Shown here piece after piece: positions 13,741 through 21,031 of a stretch of 21,031 nt of DNA. Position numbers and translations under genes: made by a program. The notes beneath the pieces are model-generated. The model was given only the letters and a program-made list of their open reading frames with translations. It had not been told where the DNA came from and ran no database searches. Each line of letters starts with the position of its first letter. Position 1 is the first letter of the stretch. Source of the stretch: Pseudomonadota bacterium (GTDB taxonomy: Bacteria; Pseudomonadota; Alphaproteobacteria; Sphingomonadales; Sphingomonadaceae); NCBI GenBank assembly GCA_023387085.1, contig JAEWIL010000032.1, positions 1 through 21,031 of the forward strand, given 5' to 3'.

Positions 13741-16146
13741 ATGCATCTCCCTGCCCCCTTTGCCGACTGGTTCGCCGCGCGCGGGTGGCGGCTGCGGCGG
13801 CATCAGGCCGATATGCTCGCGGCGGGGGCACGCGGCGAGCATGCGCTGCTTGTTGCCGCAACGGGCGCCGGCAAGACGCTCTCCGGATTCCTGCCGACGC
13901 TCGTGGACCTCTATGAGCATCCGTCCGAGCGGCTGCACACGCTCTATGTCTCGCCGCTGAAGGCGCTCGCCGCCGACGTCGAGCGCAATCTTCTGGGCCC
14001 GATCGCCGAGATGCAGCTCGATATCAGCGTCGAGAGCCGCAGCGGCGATACATCGTCCGACAAGAAGGCACGGCAGCGCGCGAAGCCGCCGAACATATTG
14101 CTGACGACGCCCGAATCGCTCTCGCTGCTGCTGTCCTATCCCGACAGTTTCACGTTGTTCGCCGACCTCAAGACCGTGGTCATCGACGAAATCCACGCCT
14201 TTGCGCCGGGCAAGCGGGGCGATTTGCTGAGCCTCGCGATGACGCGACTCCAGGCAATCGCTCCCGGCCTGCGGCGCGTCGGCCTGTCGGCGACGATCGC
14301 CGACCCCGAGCAATATGCGGCGTGGCTGGCGCCGGATGCCGATGCGGAGGCCGTGACGATCGTCGAGGGCGAAGCCGGCGCCGAGCCCGACATCCGGATC
14401 CTGCTGCCCGAGGGTGCGGTGCCGTGGGCGGGCCATTCGGGGCGTTATGCGGTCCACCAGGTGATGGAGCAGATCGCGAAGAACCGCACGACGATCATCT
14501 TCTGCAACACGCGCGGGCTCGCGGAGCTGATCTTTCAGGAACTGTGGAAGGTCAACGACCTGTCGCTGCCGATCGCGATCCACCACGGCAGCCTCGACCG
14601 CGAGGCGCGCCACCGCGCCGAAACCGCGATGGCCGAGGGGCGGCTGCGTGGGCTGGTCGCGACCGCTAGCCTCGATCTCGGGCTCGACTGGGGCGACGTC
14701 GACTGCGTGATCCAGATGGGCGCGCCCAAGGGCTCGTCGCGGCTGCTGCAGCGCATCGGCCGCGCCAACCACCGGCTCGACGAGCCGAGCCGCGCGCTGA
14801 TCGTGCCCGGCAACCGCTTCGAATATCTCGAAGCCCGCGCTGCGCTCGATGCCGTCGAGGCGGGCGAGCGCGACGCCGACCGCTTCCGCCCCGGCGCGCT
14901 CGATGTCCTCGCGCAGCATGTGATGGCGCTCGCCTGCGCGGCGCCGTTCGAGGAAAGCGAACTGCTCGCCGAAATTCGCACCGCGGCGCCCTATCGCTGG
15001 ATCGATGCCGCCCTCTTCGCGCGGCTGCTCGGTTTCGTGCGCGACGGCGGCTATGCGCTCAAAAGCTATGACCGTTTCCGGCGCCTTGCTCCCGACGGGC
15101 AGGGCCGCTGGCGGATCGCACACCCGAGGCTGGCAGCGCAGCACCGGCTCAACGCCGGAATCATCGTCGAGGCGCCGATGGCCGATGTGCGGTTCAGGAA
15201 CGGCCGGCGGCTGGGGAAGGTCGAGGAATATTTCGCGAGCACGCTGACTCCGGGCGACACCTTCGCCTTCGCCGGCCTGAGCCTCGAGGTCGAGGCGATC
15301 CGCGACACCGACCTGATCGTCCGCGCGACGACGAGGCCCGCGCGCATCCCGAGCTATATGGGCGCGCGCCTCGCGATTTCGACGCGGCTCGCCGACCGGG
15401 TGCGCAATTTTCTCGCCGATCCGGCGAGCTGGCAACGCTTTCCCGAAGATGTCCGTTTCTGGCTGGAGATGCAGGCGCTGCGCTCGGCCCTGCCGAAGCC
15501 GGGCGAGCTGCTCGTCGAGACCTTCCCGCACGAAGGCCATCATTATCTCGTCTGCTACCCGTTCGAGGGGTGGAACGCGCATCAGTCGCTGGGCATGCTG
15601 ATCACCAAGCGGATGGAGCGCGCGGGGCTGCAGCCGCTCGGCTTCGTCGCGTCGGATTATGCCATCGCGACCTGGTCGCTGCGGCCCATCGTCCATCCGC
15701 AGAACCTGTTCGATGCCGAAATCCTGTCCGAAGAATTCGTCGAATGGGTCGAGAACTCCCACCTTTTGAAGCGCGCTTTTCGCGAGGTGGCGGTGATCGG
15801 CGGGCTGATCGAGCGCCAGCATCCGGGCAAACGCAAGAGCGGCAAGCAGGTGACCTTTTCGACCGACCTGATCTTCGACGTACTCCGGAAATACGAGCCC
15901 GATCATCTGCTGCTCGAAGCGGCGTGGGCCGATGCGCGCGAGCGGCTGACCGATGTCGCGCGGCTTGGCGACCTGCTCGACCGCGCCGCGGGGACGATGG
16001 TGCATGTCGCGCTCGAGCGGATCAGCCCGCTCGCGATCCCGGTGCTGGTGCTGATCGGGCGCGAAAATGTCGCCGCCGCCGACCTCGACGACGCGCTGCT
16101 CGGCGAACTCGCCGACGCGCTTGCCAAAGCGGCGATGGCGCCCTGA
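13741..16146 (+). CDS. Ligase-associated DNA damage response DEXH-box helicase (Lhr-like)
   Basis: The protein has 801 residues. It is an SF2 helicase of the Lhr-like, ligase-associated type. Motifs are visible: Walker A ATGAGKT at 40-46, TTPES, the DEIH box at 149-152, the SAT motif at 183-185, and motif VI LLQRIGRANHR at 335-345. A winged-helix and Lhr-specific domain follows, and the C-terminal DUF4010-like half includes VEEYFASTLTPGDTFAFAGL and RIPSYMGARLAIS. These helicases are genetically linked to an ATP-dependent ligase, an exonuclease and PdeM in bacterial repair clusters. The ATG at 13741 fits the family N-terminus, though no good ribosome-binding site precedes it. The longer open frame upstream runs through a repeat-like element. 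Confidence 0.95.
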   Translation: MHLPAPFADWFAARGWRLRRHQADMLAAGARGEHALLVAATGAGKTLSGFLPTLVDLYEHPSERLHTLYVSPLKALAADVERNLLGPIAEMQLDISVESRSGDTSSDKKARQRAKPPNILLTTPESLSLLLSYPDSFTLFADLKTVVIDEIHAFAPGKRGDLLSLAMTRLQAIAPGLRRVGLSATIADPEQYAAWLAPDADAEAVTIVEGEAGAEPDIRILLPEGAVPWAGHSGRYAVHQVMEQIAKNRTTIIFCNTRGLAELIFQELWKVNDLSLPIAIHHGSLDREARHRAETAMAEGRLRGLVATASLDLGLDWGDVDCVIQMGAPKGSSRLLQRIGRANHRLDEPSRALIVPGNRFEYLEARAALDAVEAGERDADRFRPGALDVLAQHVMALACAAPFEESELLAEIRTAAPYRWIDAALFARLLGFVRDGGYALKSYDRFRRLAPDGQGRWRIAHPRLAAQHRLNAGIIVEAPMADVRFRNGRRLGKVEEYFASTLTPGDTFAFAGLSLEVEAIRDTDLIVRATTRPARIPSYMGARLAISTRLADRVRNFLADPASWQRFPEDVRFWLEMQALRSALPKPGELLVETFPHEGHHYLVCYPFEGWNAHQSLGMLITKRMERAGLQPLGFVASDYAIATWSLRPIVHPQNLFDAEILSEEFVEWVENSHLLKRAFREVAVIGGLIERQHPGKRKSGKQVTFSTDLIFDVLRKYEPDHLLLEAAWADARERLTDVARLGDLLDRAAGTMVHVALERISPLAIPVLVLIGRENVAAADLDDALLGELADALAKAAMAP

Positions 16147-16224
16147 TCCGGTCCCGCCGGGCATCGCTTGCCGGGCAGAAGGAGGAAGCGTAGACTGGCG
16201 GCAAATATAATGAGGATGCCGGCC

Positions 16225-17259
16225 ATGATCCACGCCACCAAGTCATCCATCGCATCGGTACTGCTGATTGCGGCGCCGATGCTGTCCGGCGCGGCCGAAC
16301 CGCCCGCCGCCACCCCGCCACCACCCGCGGCGCAAGTGCCGGCCGCCGAGACATTGACTCCGCCCGTCCTCGTCACGCCCTATATCCAGCCGTTCGACCT
16401 TGACGCAACGCGGCGGATGGCGGTCAACGTCATGGTCGGCGGACAGGGTCCCTTCTCCTTTCTGGTCGATACAGGGGCCGAACGCACCGTCATTGCGCGC
16501 GAACTCGCCGAGCGGCTGGGGCTCGCCGAAGGCATGAAGCTCAAGATGGCGACGATCGGCGGATCGGCGGTCGTGCCGAGCTATCGCGTCGCGGCGGTCG
16601 AAATGGCGAACCTGCGCCTCGCCGCTATCGATGCACCGGCGCTGCTCGGTCGCCATCTCGGCGCGGCGGGACTGATCGGCGTCGACATGCTCGAACAGCG
16701 GCGTGTGCTGATCGATTTCCGCAAGGAAAGCATGCAGATCCTCGAAACGCGCAAGCGCGCGGCGCCGATCATCCGCGATGACGATGCCATCGTCGTCACC
16801 GCGCGCAATTCGGCGGGGCGGCTGATTCTGTCCGACGCGCGGATCGACGGCAAGCGCATCGACGTCATCGTCGATACCGGCGCGCAGACGAGCGTCGGCA
16901 ACCTCGCGCTGCAAAGGATGGTCGCGAGCCGGCGGGCCAACCGGCTGCCGTTCATGCCGTCGACGCTCGATGCGGTGACCGGCGAAGCGGTGCCGGCGCT
17001 GCGGACCGCGATCAAGCGCATCAATATCAACGGCCTCGATGTAAACAATCTGCCGGTCAGTTTCGCCGACAGCCAGGCGTTTCGCGCGCTCGGGCTCGGC
17101 GAGCGTCCGGCGCTGCTCCTCGGCATGGACGGCCTCGCGTTGTTCGACCGGGTCGAGATCGATTTTCCGAACCGTCGCGTTGTCTTCGACCTGCCGAGCG
17201 GCGCGAGCCGCGAGACCGGGCAACGTTTCGCCGCAAACATGACGGTTCGCGGTAGCTAA
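16225..17259 (+). CDS. Exported tandem retropepsin-like aspartic protease
   Basis: The protein has 344 residues with a signal peptide (MIHATKSSIASVLLIAAPMLSGAA) and a Pro/Ala-rich linker to about 45. Two retropepsin-type units follow. The first has FLVDTGAERTVI with Asp82 and later AGLIGVDML. The second has VIVDTGAQTSVG with Asp217 and later ALLLGMDGL. Each unit carries the DTG catalytic motif and the hydrophobic-hydrophobic-Gly turn. The two could pair within the chain as a pseudo-dimer like pepsin, or dimerise across chains. The product should be periplasmic; the substrate is unknown. I chose ATG 16225 (GAGG 9 bp upstream); ATG 16216 and 16210 are alternatives. It lies 78 bp after the helicase and 28 bp before pdeM. 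Confidence 0.88.
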   Translation: MIHATKSSIASVLLIAAPMLSGAAEPPAATPPPPAAQVPAAETLTPPVLVTPYIQPFDLDATRRMAVNVMVGGQGPFSFLVDTGAERTVIARELAERLGLAEGMKLKMATIGGSAVVPSYRVAAVEMANLRLAAIDAPALLGRHLGAAGLIGVDMLEQRRVLIDFRKESMQILETRKRAAPIIRDDDAIVVTARNSAGRLILSDARIDGKRIDVIVDTGAQTSVGNLALQRMVASRRANRLPFMPSTLDAVTGEAVPALRTAIKRININGLDVNNLPVSFADSQAFRALGLGERPALLLGMDGLALFDRVEIDFPNRRVVFDLPSGASRETGQRFAANMTVRGS

Positions 17260-17287
17260 GCGGCGAGACTGCCGCCATAGCAGGTGG

Positions 17288-18010
17288 ATGTCCGGCGCGG
17301 CCACCTTTGACTTTGCGGGCGAGCGATTCCAGATGCTCGCCGACCGCGCGCTGTTCTGGCCTGCGCAGGGCGCGCTGATCGTCGCCGACCTGCATCTCGA
17401 AAAGGCGAGCTGGTATGCGGCGCACGGCCAGCCGCTGCCGCCCTATGACAGTCACGACACGCTCGATCGACTCGCGCGCCTTGCCCCCGCAACCGGCGCG
17501 CGCGCGATCTGGTGCCTCGGCGACAGCTTCCACGACCGCAACGCCGCCGCGCGCATCGCGCCCGCCGTTGTCGAACGATTGGCGCGGCAGGCGGCGGAGA
17601 CGCGGCTGGTCTGGATAGCGGGCAATCATGACGGGCTGACCTCCGGCGCGTGGGGCGGCGATGTCGTCGACGAACTTGCCGTTGGCGGCATCGTCTTTCG
17701 CCATCAAAGCATGGCGCGCGAGGCGCGGCCCGAAATATCGGGACATTTCCATCCCAAGCTGCGCCTCAATCTGCGCGGGCGCGGCGTGGCGCGGCCCTGC
17801 TTCGCGGGCGACGGGCAACGCCTGATCCTGCCCGCTTTTGGAAGCCTCACCGGCGGGCTGGATGTCGGCCATCCTGCGCTCGCCGCGAATTTTTCCGGAC
17901 CCTATCGGGCGATGCTGGTGGCGCAGGGTCGGCTGCTGTCGATCGCCTGCGGCGAGGCGGCGAGCGATGACGCTACGGCAAGCCGGACCGTCTCCGCGGC
18001 TACAGGCTGA
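17288..18010 (+). CDS. pdeM: Ligase-associated DNA damage response endonuclease PdeM
   Basis: The protein has 240 residues of the calcineurin-like metallophosphoesterase fold. The metal-binding motifs are in order: DLHLEK with Asp34 and His36, GDSFHD with Asp79 and His82, GNHD with Asn113, His114 and Asp115, and GHFHP with His153 and His155. This motif set and the early DLHLEKASWYA segment identify the PdeM family, Mn-dependent phosphodiesterases tied to the ligase-associated repair helicase. The enzyme is cytosolic. It shares strand with the helicase upstream, with the aspartic protease gene between them. The ATG at 17288 is only 28 bp after the protease stop, so co-transcription is likely. 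AGGTGG directly before it is a weak ribosome-binding site. Confidence 0.93.
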   Translation: MSGAATFDFAGERFQMLADRALFWPAQGALIVADLHLEKASWYAAHGQPLPPYDSHDTLDRLARLAPATGARAIWCLGDSFHDRNAAARIAPAVVERLARQAAETRLVWIAGNHDGLTSGAWGGDVVDELAVGGIVFRHQSMAREARPEISGHFHPKLRLNLRGRGVARPCFAGDGQRLILPAFGSLTGGLDVGHPALAANFSGPYRAMLVAQGRLLSIACGEAASDDATASRTVSAATG

Positions 18011-18039
18011 TTGCCGCCGCGCGGGCTTGGCCCGGTCTG

Positions 18040-18116
18040 TGACCAAAAAGCATCACCCCGCAAAAAATGACCAAAAAGCAAGGCGTACGCTGGAAGCCTG
18101 GCGCGCTTTTTGGTTA
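18040..18116. promoter_or_regulatory. Triple TRACCAAAAAGC motif upstream of the TonB receptor
   Basis: TGACCAAAAAGCA is at 18040-18052 and again at 18068-18080, with starts 28 bp apart. The reverse complement TAACCAAAAAGCG is at 18116-18104. Three copies of CCAAAAAGC within 77 bp are very unlikely by chance at this GC content. The block lies 51 bp before the receptor start codon. It could be an operator for the receptor gene, but no named regulator is recognised. Confidence 0.55.
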
Positions 18117-18166
18117 TCCTCCGACCGCAACGAAAAAAATCATAAGTTGTGAGAGGAGTGCCCACC

Positions 18167-20977
18167 ATGAAATCATCCCTTCCTGCTGCCCGCTTTTTGC
18201 GGAGCAGCGCACTTGGCGTCTCGATCGTCGTAGCCGCCGTTTCGGCTCCGGCCTTCGCGCAGGATGCAAGCGACACCGCCACCGGCGATGACGGCAGCAA
18301 CAGCGAGATCGTCGTCACCGCGCAGGGCCGCGCCCAGCGGCTCGCCGACGTCCCCGTCGCGATTTCGGCGGTCAGCGCCGAAACGCTGCAGAACAGCGGC
18401 GCGAACGACATCCGCCAGCTCAATCAGGTCGCGCCGTCGCTGCTCGTCTCGTCGACGGGCTCCGAAGCCAATGGCTCGGCGCGTATCCGCGGCATCGGCA
18501 CCGTCGGCGATAACCCCGGCCTCGAAAGCTCGGTCCCGGTCTTCATCGACGGCGTCTATCGCTCGCGCTCGGGCATCGGCCTCAACGAACTCGGCGAACT
18601 CGACCGCATCGAGGTTCAGCGCGGTCCGCAGGGTACGCTCGGCGGCCGCAACTCGTCGGCGGGCCTGATCAGCATCTATTCGAAAAAGCCCGAATTCACC
18701 TTCGGTGGCTCGGGCGAGATCACCTATGGCAATTACGACTATTGGCGGCTCGCCGGCAGCGTAACCGGGCCGATCAGCGACACGCTCGCCGCGCGCCTCG
18801 ACGGCGTCTGGGTGAAGCGCGACGGTTTTTACAAGGACACGACGAACAACGTCGACGTGAACAACCGCGACCGCTATTTCCTGCGCGGCCAGCTGCTTTT
18901 CGAGCCCACCGACGCGCTGTCGGTCCGCCTGATCGCCGACTATACCTATCGCGACGAGCGTTGCTGCGGAGCGATCTATGTCGGCAGCGCCGTCAATCCC
19001 TATGTCGGCAATCTCAACAATCCCAGCCCGACGGGCGCCGCGACCGCGACGACCAACAATATCGTCAAGGTGCTGACCGACCTCGGCCAGCCGCTCTCGG
19101 CGTTCAACCAGGGCTATGACCGCAACCTCTCGGTCAGCGCGGGCCGCAGCTTCGCCGGCAAGACCAAGGATTACGGCTTCTCGGGCCAGATCGACTATGA
19201 TTTCGGCGGCGCGAAGCTGACCTCGATCACCGGCTATCGCGAATATCGCTCCGGGCAGGCCGGCGACCTCGACTATGGCGCGGTCGACATCCTCTATCGC
19301 GCCGACGACAAGGACGCCTATCGCCAGTTCCACACCTTCACGCAGGAGCTTCGCTTGCAGGGCGAAGCTTTCGACGGCAAGCTCGACTGGCTCGTCGGCG
19401 GTTTCTACGCGAACGAAAAGCTCACGGTGCGCGACAATCTGCGCTTCGGTGACGACTATGGCCGGTTCGCAACCTGTCGCTTGATTTCAGGCGGTGGCCT
19501 TGCAGGGCTCTACTCACCGACGTCGCCGGGCTGCGTTGCAGCGCGTCCCGCAGTATTCGGGGCGGCTTCCCCGGCGATCTATGCTGCGCTCGATCAGCTC
19601 GACGGGATCGCCGACAAAGGCAGCATCAACGATCGCTATCGCCAGAACGATACCAACTGGGCACTGTTCACGCACAATATCTTTCATATCACGGACAAGC
19701 TCAATCTGACGTTGGGGGTGCGCTACACCCACGATAAGAAGAAATTCGCAGCGTCGTTCACGAACGACAACCAAGCATGCGTGAACATCCAGAATCTGGT
19801 CGGAGGTTTCCTGACAACTCCTGCGCTGGCTGCGGTTTCCGGGGGATTGATCGGCTTGGCATGCCAGGGGAATTCGACTGCGGAACTCGATGGGGTGTCG
19901 ATCAACGACCGACGCAGCGAAGACGAATGGACCGGCACGGCGATCCTTTCATATAAGCCGGTCGACGACCTGATGGTCTATGCGAGCTATGCCCGTGGCT
20001 ATAAGGCAGGCGGCTTCAACCTCGACCGTTCGGCGCTGAAATCGCCGATCCGGTCCTTCGCTTCGGTGGGCGGTGCACAATCGCTGGTCGGCAACCTGCA
20101 GTTCGATCCGGAAACGGTGAACAGCTACGAACTGGGCGCGAAATATTCGACGGGTCCGTTCAGCGCCGGCCTGACCTTCTTCCGGTCGGACTTCAGCAGC
20201 TTCCAGCTGAACACGTTCAACGGCACCGTCTTCCTCGTGCAGAATATCAACGGCTGCTCCAGCGATCTCGGCGGCGCCGACCGCGACCAGAGCAAGTTCG
20301 TCGATTCGACGACGGGCTTGCCGCTTCCCGGTGCACCGGCGAACACGGTACCATCGACGCCGACCTCGTCAGCATCGACCACCGGCGCCTGTCCGTCGGG
20401 TGACGTGGGTTATGGCGTCCGGTCGGAAGGCTTCGAGCTGGAGGCCTCGCTGGTTCCCGCGCGAAACTTCCGGATGACCGCCGGTCTGACCTATGCGCGG
20501 ACCAAATATCGCAGCAATCTGGTCGGTAACGATTCGGGCGCTCCGCTCGATCCGGCGCTGCGCCTGCTTCCCGGCAACAATATGTCGAACGCGCCCGAAC
20601 TGGTCGCGACCGGCAGCGTCGCCTGGACCCCCGATATCGGCAGCAGCGGGCTTACCGGTCTCGTCTATATCGATGGCCGCATGACCAGCGATTACAACAC
20701 CGGGTCGGACCTGTTCCCGCAAAAGGCGCAGGATGGCTATGCGATCTTCAACGCGCGCATCGGTATCCGCGGCCCCGACGAGAAATGGGGCATCGAGTTC
20801 TGGGGGCAGAATATCTTCAACAAGCAATATGCCCAGGTCGCGTTCAACTCGCCGTTCCAGGAAGGCGCGACGACCTCGGCGTTCGCCGATCCGCAATATC
20901 CGGGCGGCCGCCAGATTTTCTCGCAGTTCCTTGCCGAACCGCGGACCTATGGCGTGACGTTGCGCGGCAAATTCTGA
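18167..20977 (+). CDS. TonB-dependent outer-membrane receptor
   Basis: The protein has 936 residues. A signal peptide (about 1-31, ending SAPAFA) is followed by a TonB box SEIVVTAQGR near 46-55. The plug domain (about 57-165) has VPVAISAVSAETL, ARIRGIGTVGDNPG, VPVFIDGVYRSR and LDRIEVQRGPQGTLGGRNSSAG. A 22-strand-type barrel follows and ends in the outer-membrane signature FAEPRTYGVTLRGKF with a terminal Phe. This sphingomonad-expanded class imports scarce or large substrates using TonB energy. The substrate cannot be named. Two Cys-containing loops (ERCCGAIYVG; about 436-585) are notable. ATG 18167 has AGGAG 8 bp upstream. No sigma/anti-sigma pair or transporter partner is in the window. Confidence 0.95.
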   Translation: MKSSLPAARFLRSSALGVSIVVAAVSAPAFAQDASDTATGDDGSNSEIVVTAQGRAQRLADVPVAISAVSAETLQNSGANDIRQLNQVAPSLLVSSTGSEANGSARIRGIGTVGDNPGLESSVPVFIDGVYRSRSGIGLNELGELDRIEVQRGPQGTLGGRNSSAGLISIYSKKPEFTFGGSGEITYGNYDYWRLAGSVTGPISDTLAARLDGVWVKRDGFYKDTTNNVDVNNRDRYFLRGQLLFEPTDALSVRLIADYTYRDERCCGAIYVGSAVNPYVGNLNNPSPTGAATATTNNIVKVLTDLGQPLSAFNQGYDRNLSVSAGRSFAGKTKDYGFSGQIDYDFGGAKLTSITGYREYRSGQAGDLDYGAVDILYRADDKDAYRQFHTFTQELRLQGEAFDGKLDWLVGGFYANEKLTVRDNLRFGDDYGRFATCRLISGGGLAGLYSPTSPGCVAARPAVFGAASPAIYAALDQLDGIADKGSINDRYRQNDTNWALFTHNIFHITDKLNLTLGVRYTHDKKKFAASFTNDNQACVNIQNLVGGFLTTPALAAVSGGLIGLACQGNSTAELDGVSINDRRSEDEWTGTAILSYKPVDDLMVYASYARGYKAGGFNLDRSALKSPIRSFASVGGAQSLVGNLQFDPETVNSYELGAKYSTGPFSAGLTFFRSDFSSFQLNTFNGTVFLVQNINGCSSDLGGADRDQSKFVDSTTGLPLPGAPANTVPSTPTSSASTTGACPSGDVGYGVRSEGFELEASLVPARNFRMTAGLTYARTKYRSNLVGNDSGAPLDPALRLLPGNNMSNAPELVATGSVAWTPDIGSSGLTGLVYIDGRMTSDYNTGSDLFPQKAQDGYAIFNARIGIRGPDEKWGIEFWGQNIFNKQYAQVAFNSPFQEGATTSAFADPQYPGGRQIFSQFLAEPRTYGVTLRGKF

Positions 20978-21031
20978 TCCGCGTACAGCATGTGACACCG
21001 ACCGCCCCCCCGCCCCCCGGGGGGGGGGGGG
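20978..21031. other. Short tail ending in C and G homopolymers
   Basis: After the receptor stop come 24 ordinary bases, then C7-G-C6 followed by 13 G to the end. I see no gene or terminator here. The homopolymer end looks like an assembly or sequencing artefact at a contig boundary. Confidence 0.7.

Noticed and set aside
16177..16185. Strong AGAAGGAGG ribosome-binding-like sequence between helicase and protease genes
   Set aside because: No ATG, GTG or TTG follows at a usable distance before a stop, so it does not mark a gene start.
16206..16211. Perfect TATAAT just before the aspartic protease gene
   Set aside because: No acceptable -35 box lies 16-18 bp upstream, and the start of transcription would fall almost on the start codon. 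Probably chance, though a leaderless transcript cannot be excluded.
13645..16233. 862-codon open frame on the minus strand opposite the helicase
   Set aside because: The helicase on the plus strand has all its motifs. The antisense frame is Arg/Asp-rich low-complexity sequence, as GC-rich codon bias produces.
16243..17304. 353-codon minus-strand frame opposite the aspartic protease
   Set aside because: The plus-strand protein has two DTG motifs and a signal peptide; the antisense frame has no domain.

Overview
The window looks like high-GC alphaproteobacterial DNA, most likely a sphingomonad of the Sphingopyxis kind. This rests on the protein families and on their wording: a Tn4371-type trb cluster, a sphingomonad-style TonB-dependent receptor, a tandem aspartic protease, and a ligase-associated helicase and PdeM. 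I could run no database search, so the genus is an inference. The 3' end breaks off in C and G homopolymers and is probably a contig end.

Positions 1 to 5000 are the right-hand end of an integrated conjugative element. It holds the tail of the mating-pair-formation operon (trbL fragment, trbF, trbG, trbI) and then a DUF2274 gene and an AlpA-like helix-turn-helix gene. From trbF to the AlpA-like gene every junction is an ATGA or GTGA overlap, so they are probably one transcript. A tyrosine integrase faces them. The element ends at a 3' fragment of a tRNA-Arg(CCG) gene (about 4955-5000), which is the attachment site. The intact tRNA should lie at the far left end, outside the window. Upstream of the integrase are an 11-bp perfect tandem repeat and three GGCGTAA motifs that could bind integrase or excisionase.

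Positions 5001 to 13030 are chromosome. They hold a gene-free stretch with a strong palindrome, a Bax-inhibitor-1 membrane protein, and a convergent exported peroxiredoxin. Next come a tRNA-Glu(TTC)/tRNA-Glu(CTC) pair with its own promoter and a leftward gene run. In transcription order that run is an exported SdsA1-like alkylsulfatase, two bacterial PH-domain membrane proteins (YdbS- and YdbT-like) and recJ.

Positions 13031 to 18010 run rightward: a small flavodoxin-like protein, a ligase-associated DEXH helicase, an exported tandem retropepsin-like aspartic protease, and the PdeM phosphoesterase. Helicase and PdeM belong to a known four-part DNA-repair set with an ATP-dependent ligase and an exonuclease. 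The other two are absent here, and the protease sits between the two that remain.

Positions 18167 to 20977 encode a complete TonB-dependent outer-membrane receptor. Its leader carries three copies of a TRACCAAAAAGC motif. I found no CRISPR array, complete insertion sequence, toxin-antitoxin pair or recognisable defence system. The most interesting points are the excisionase-like gene coupled to the trb operon, the att-proximal repeats, the split repair cluster and the receptor leader repeats.
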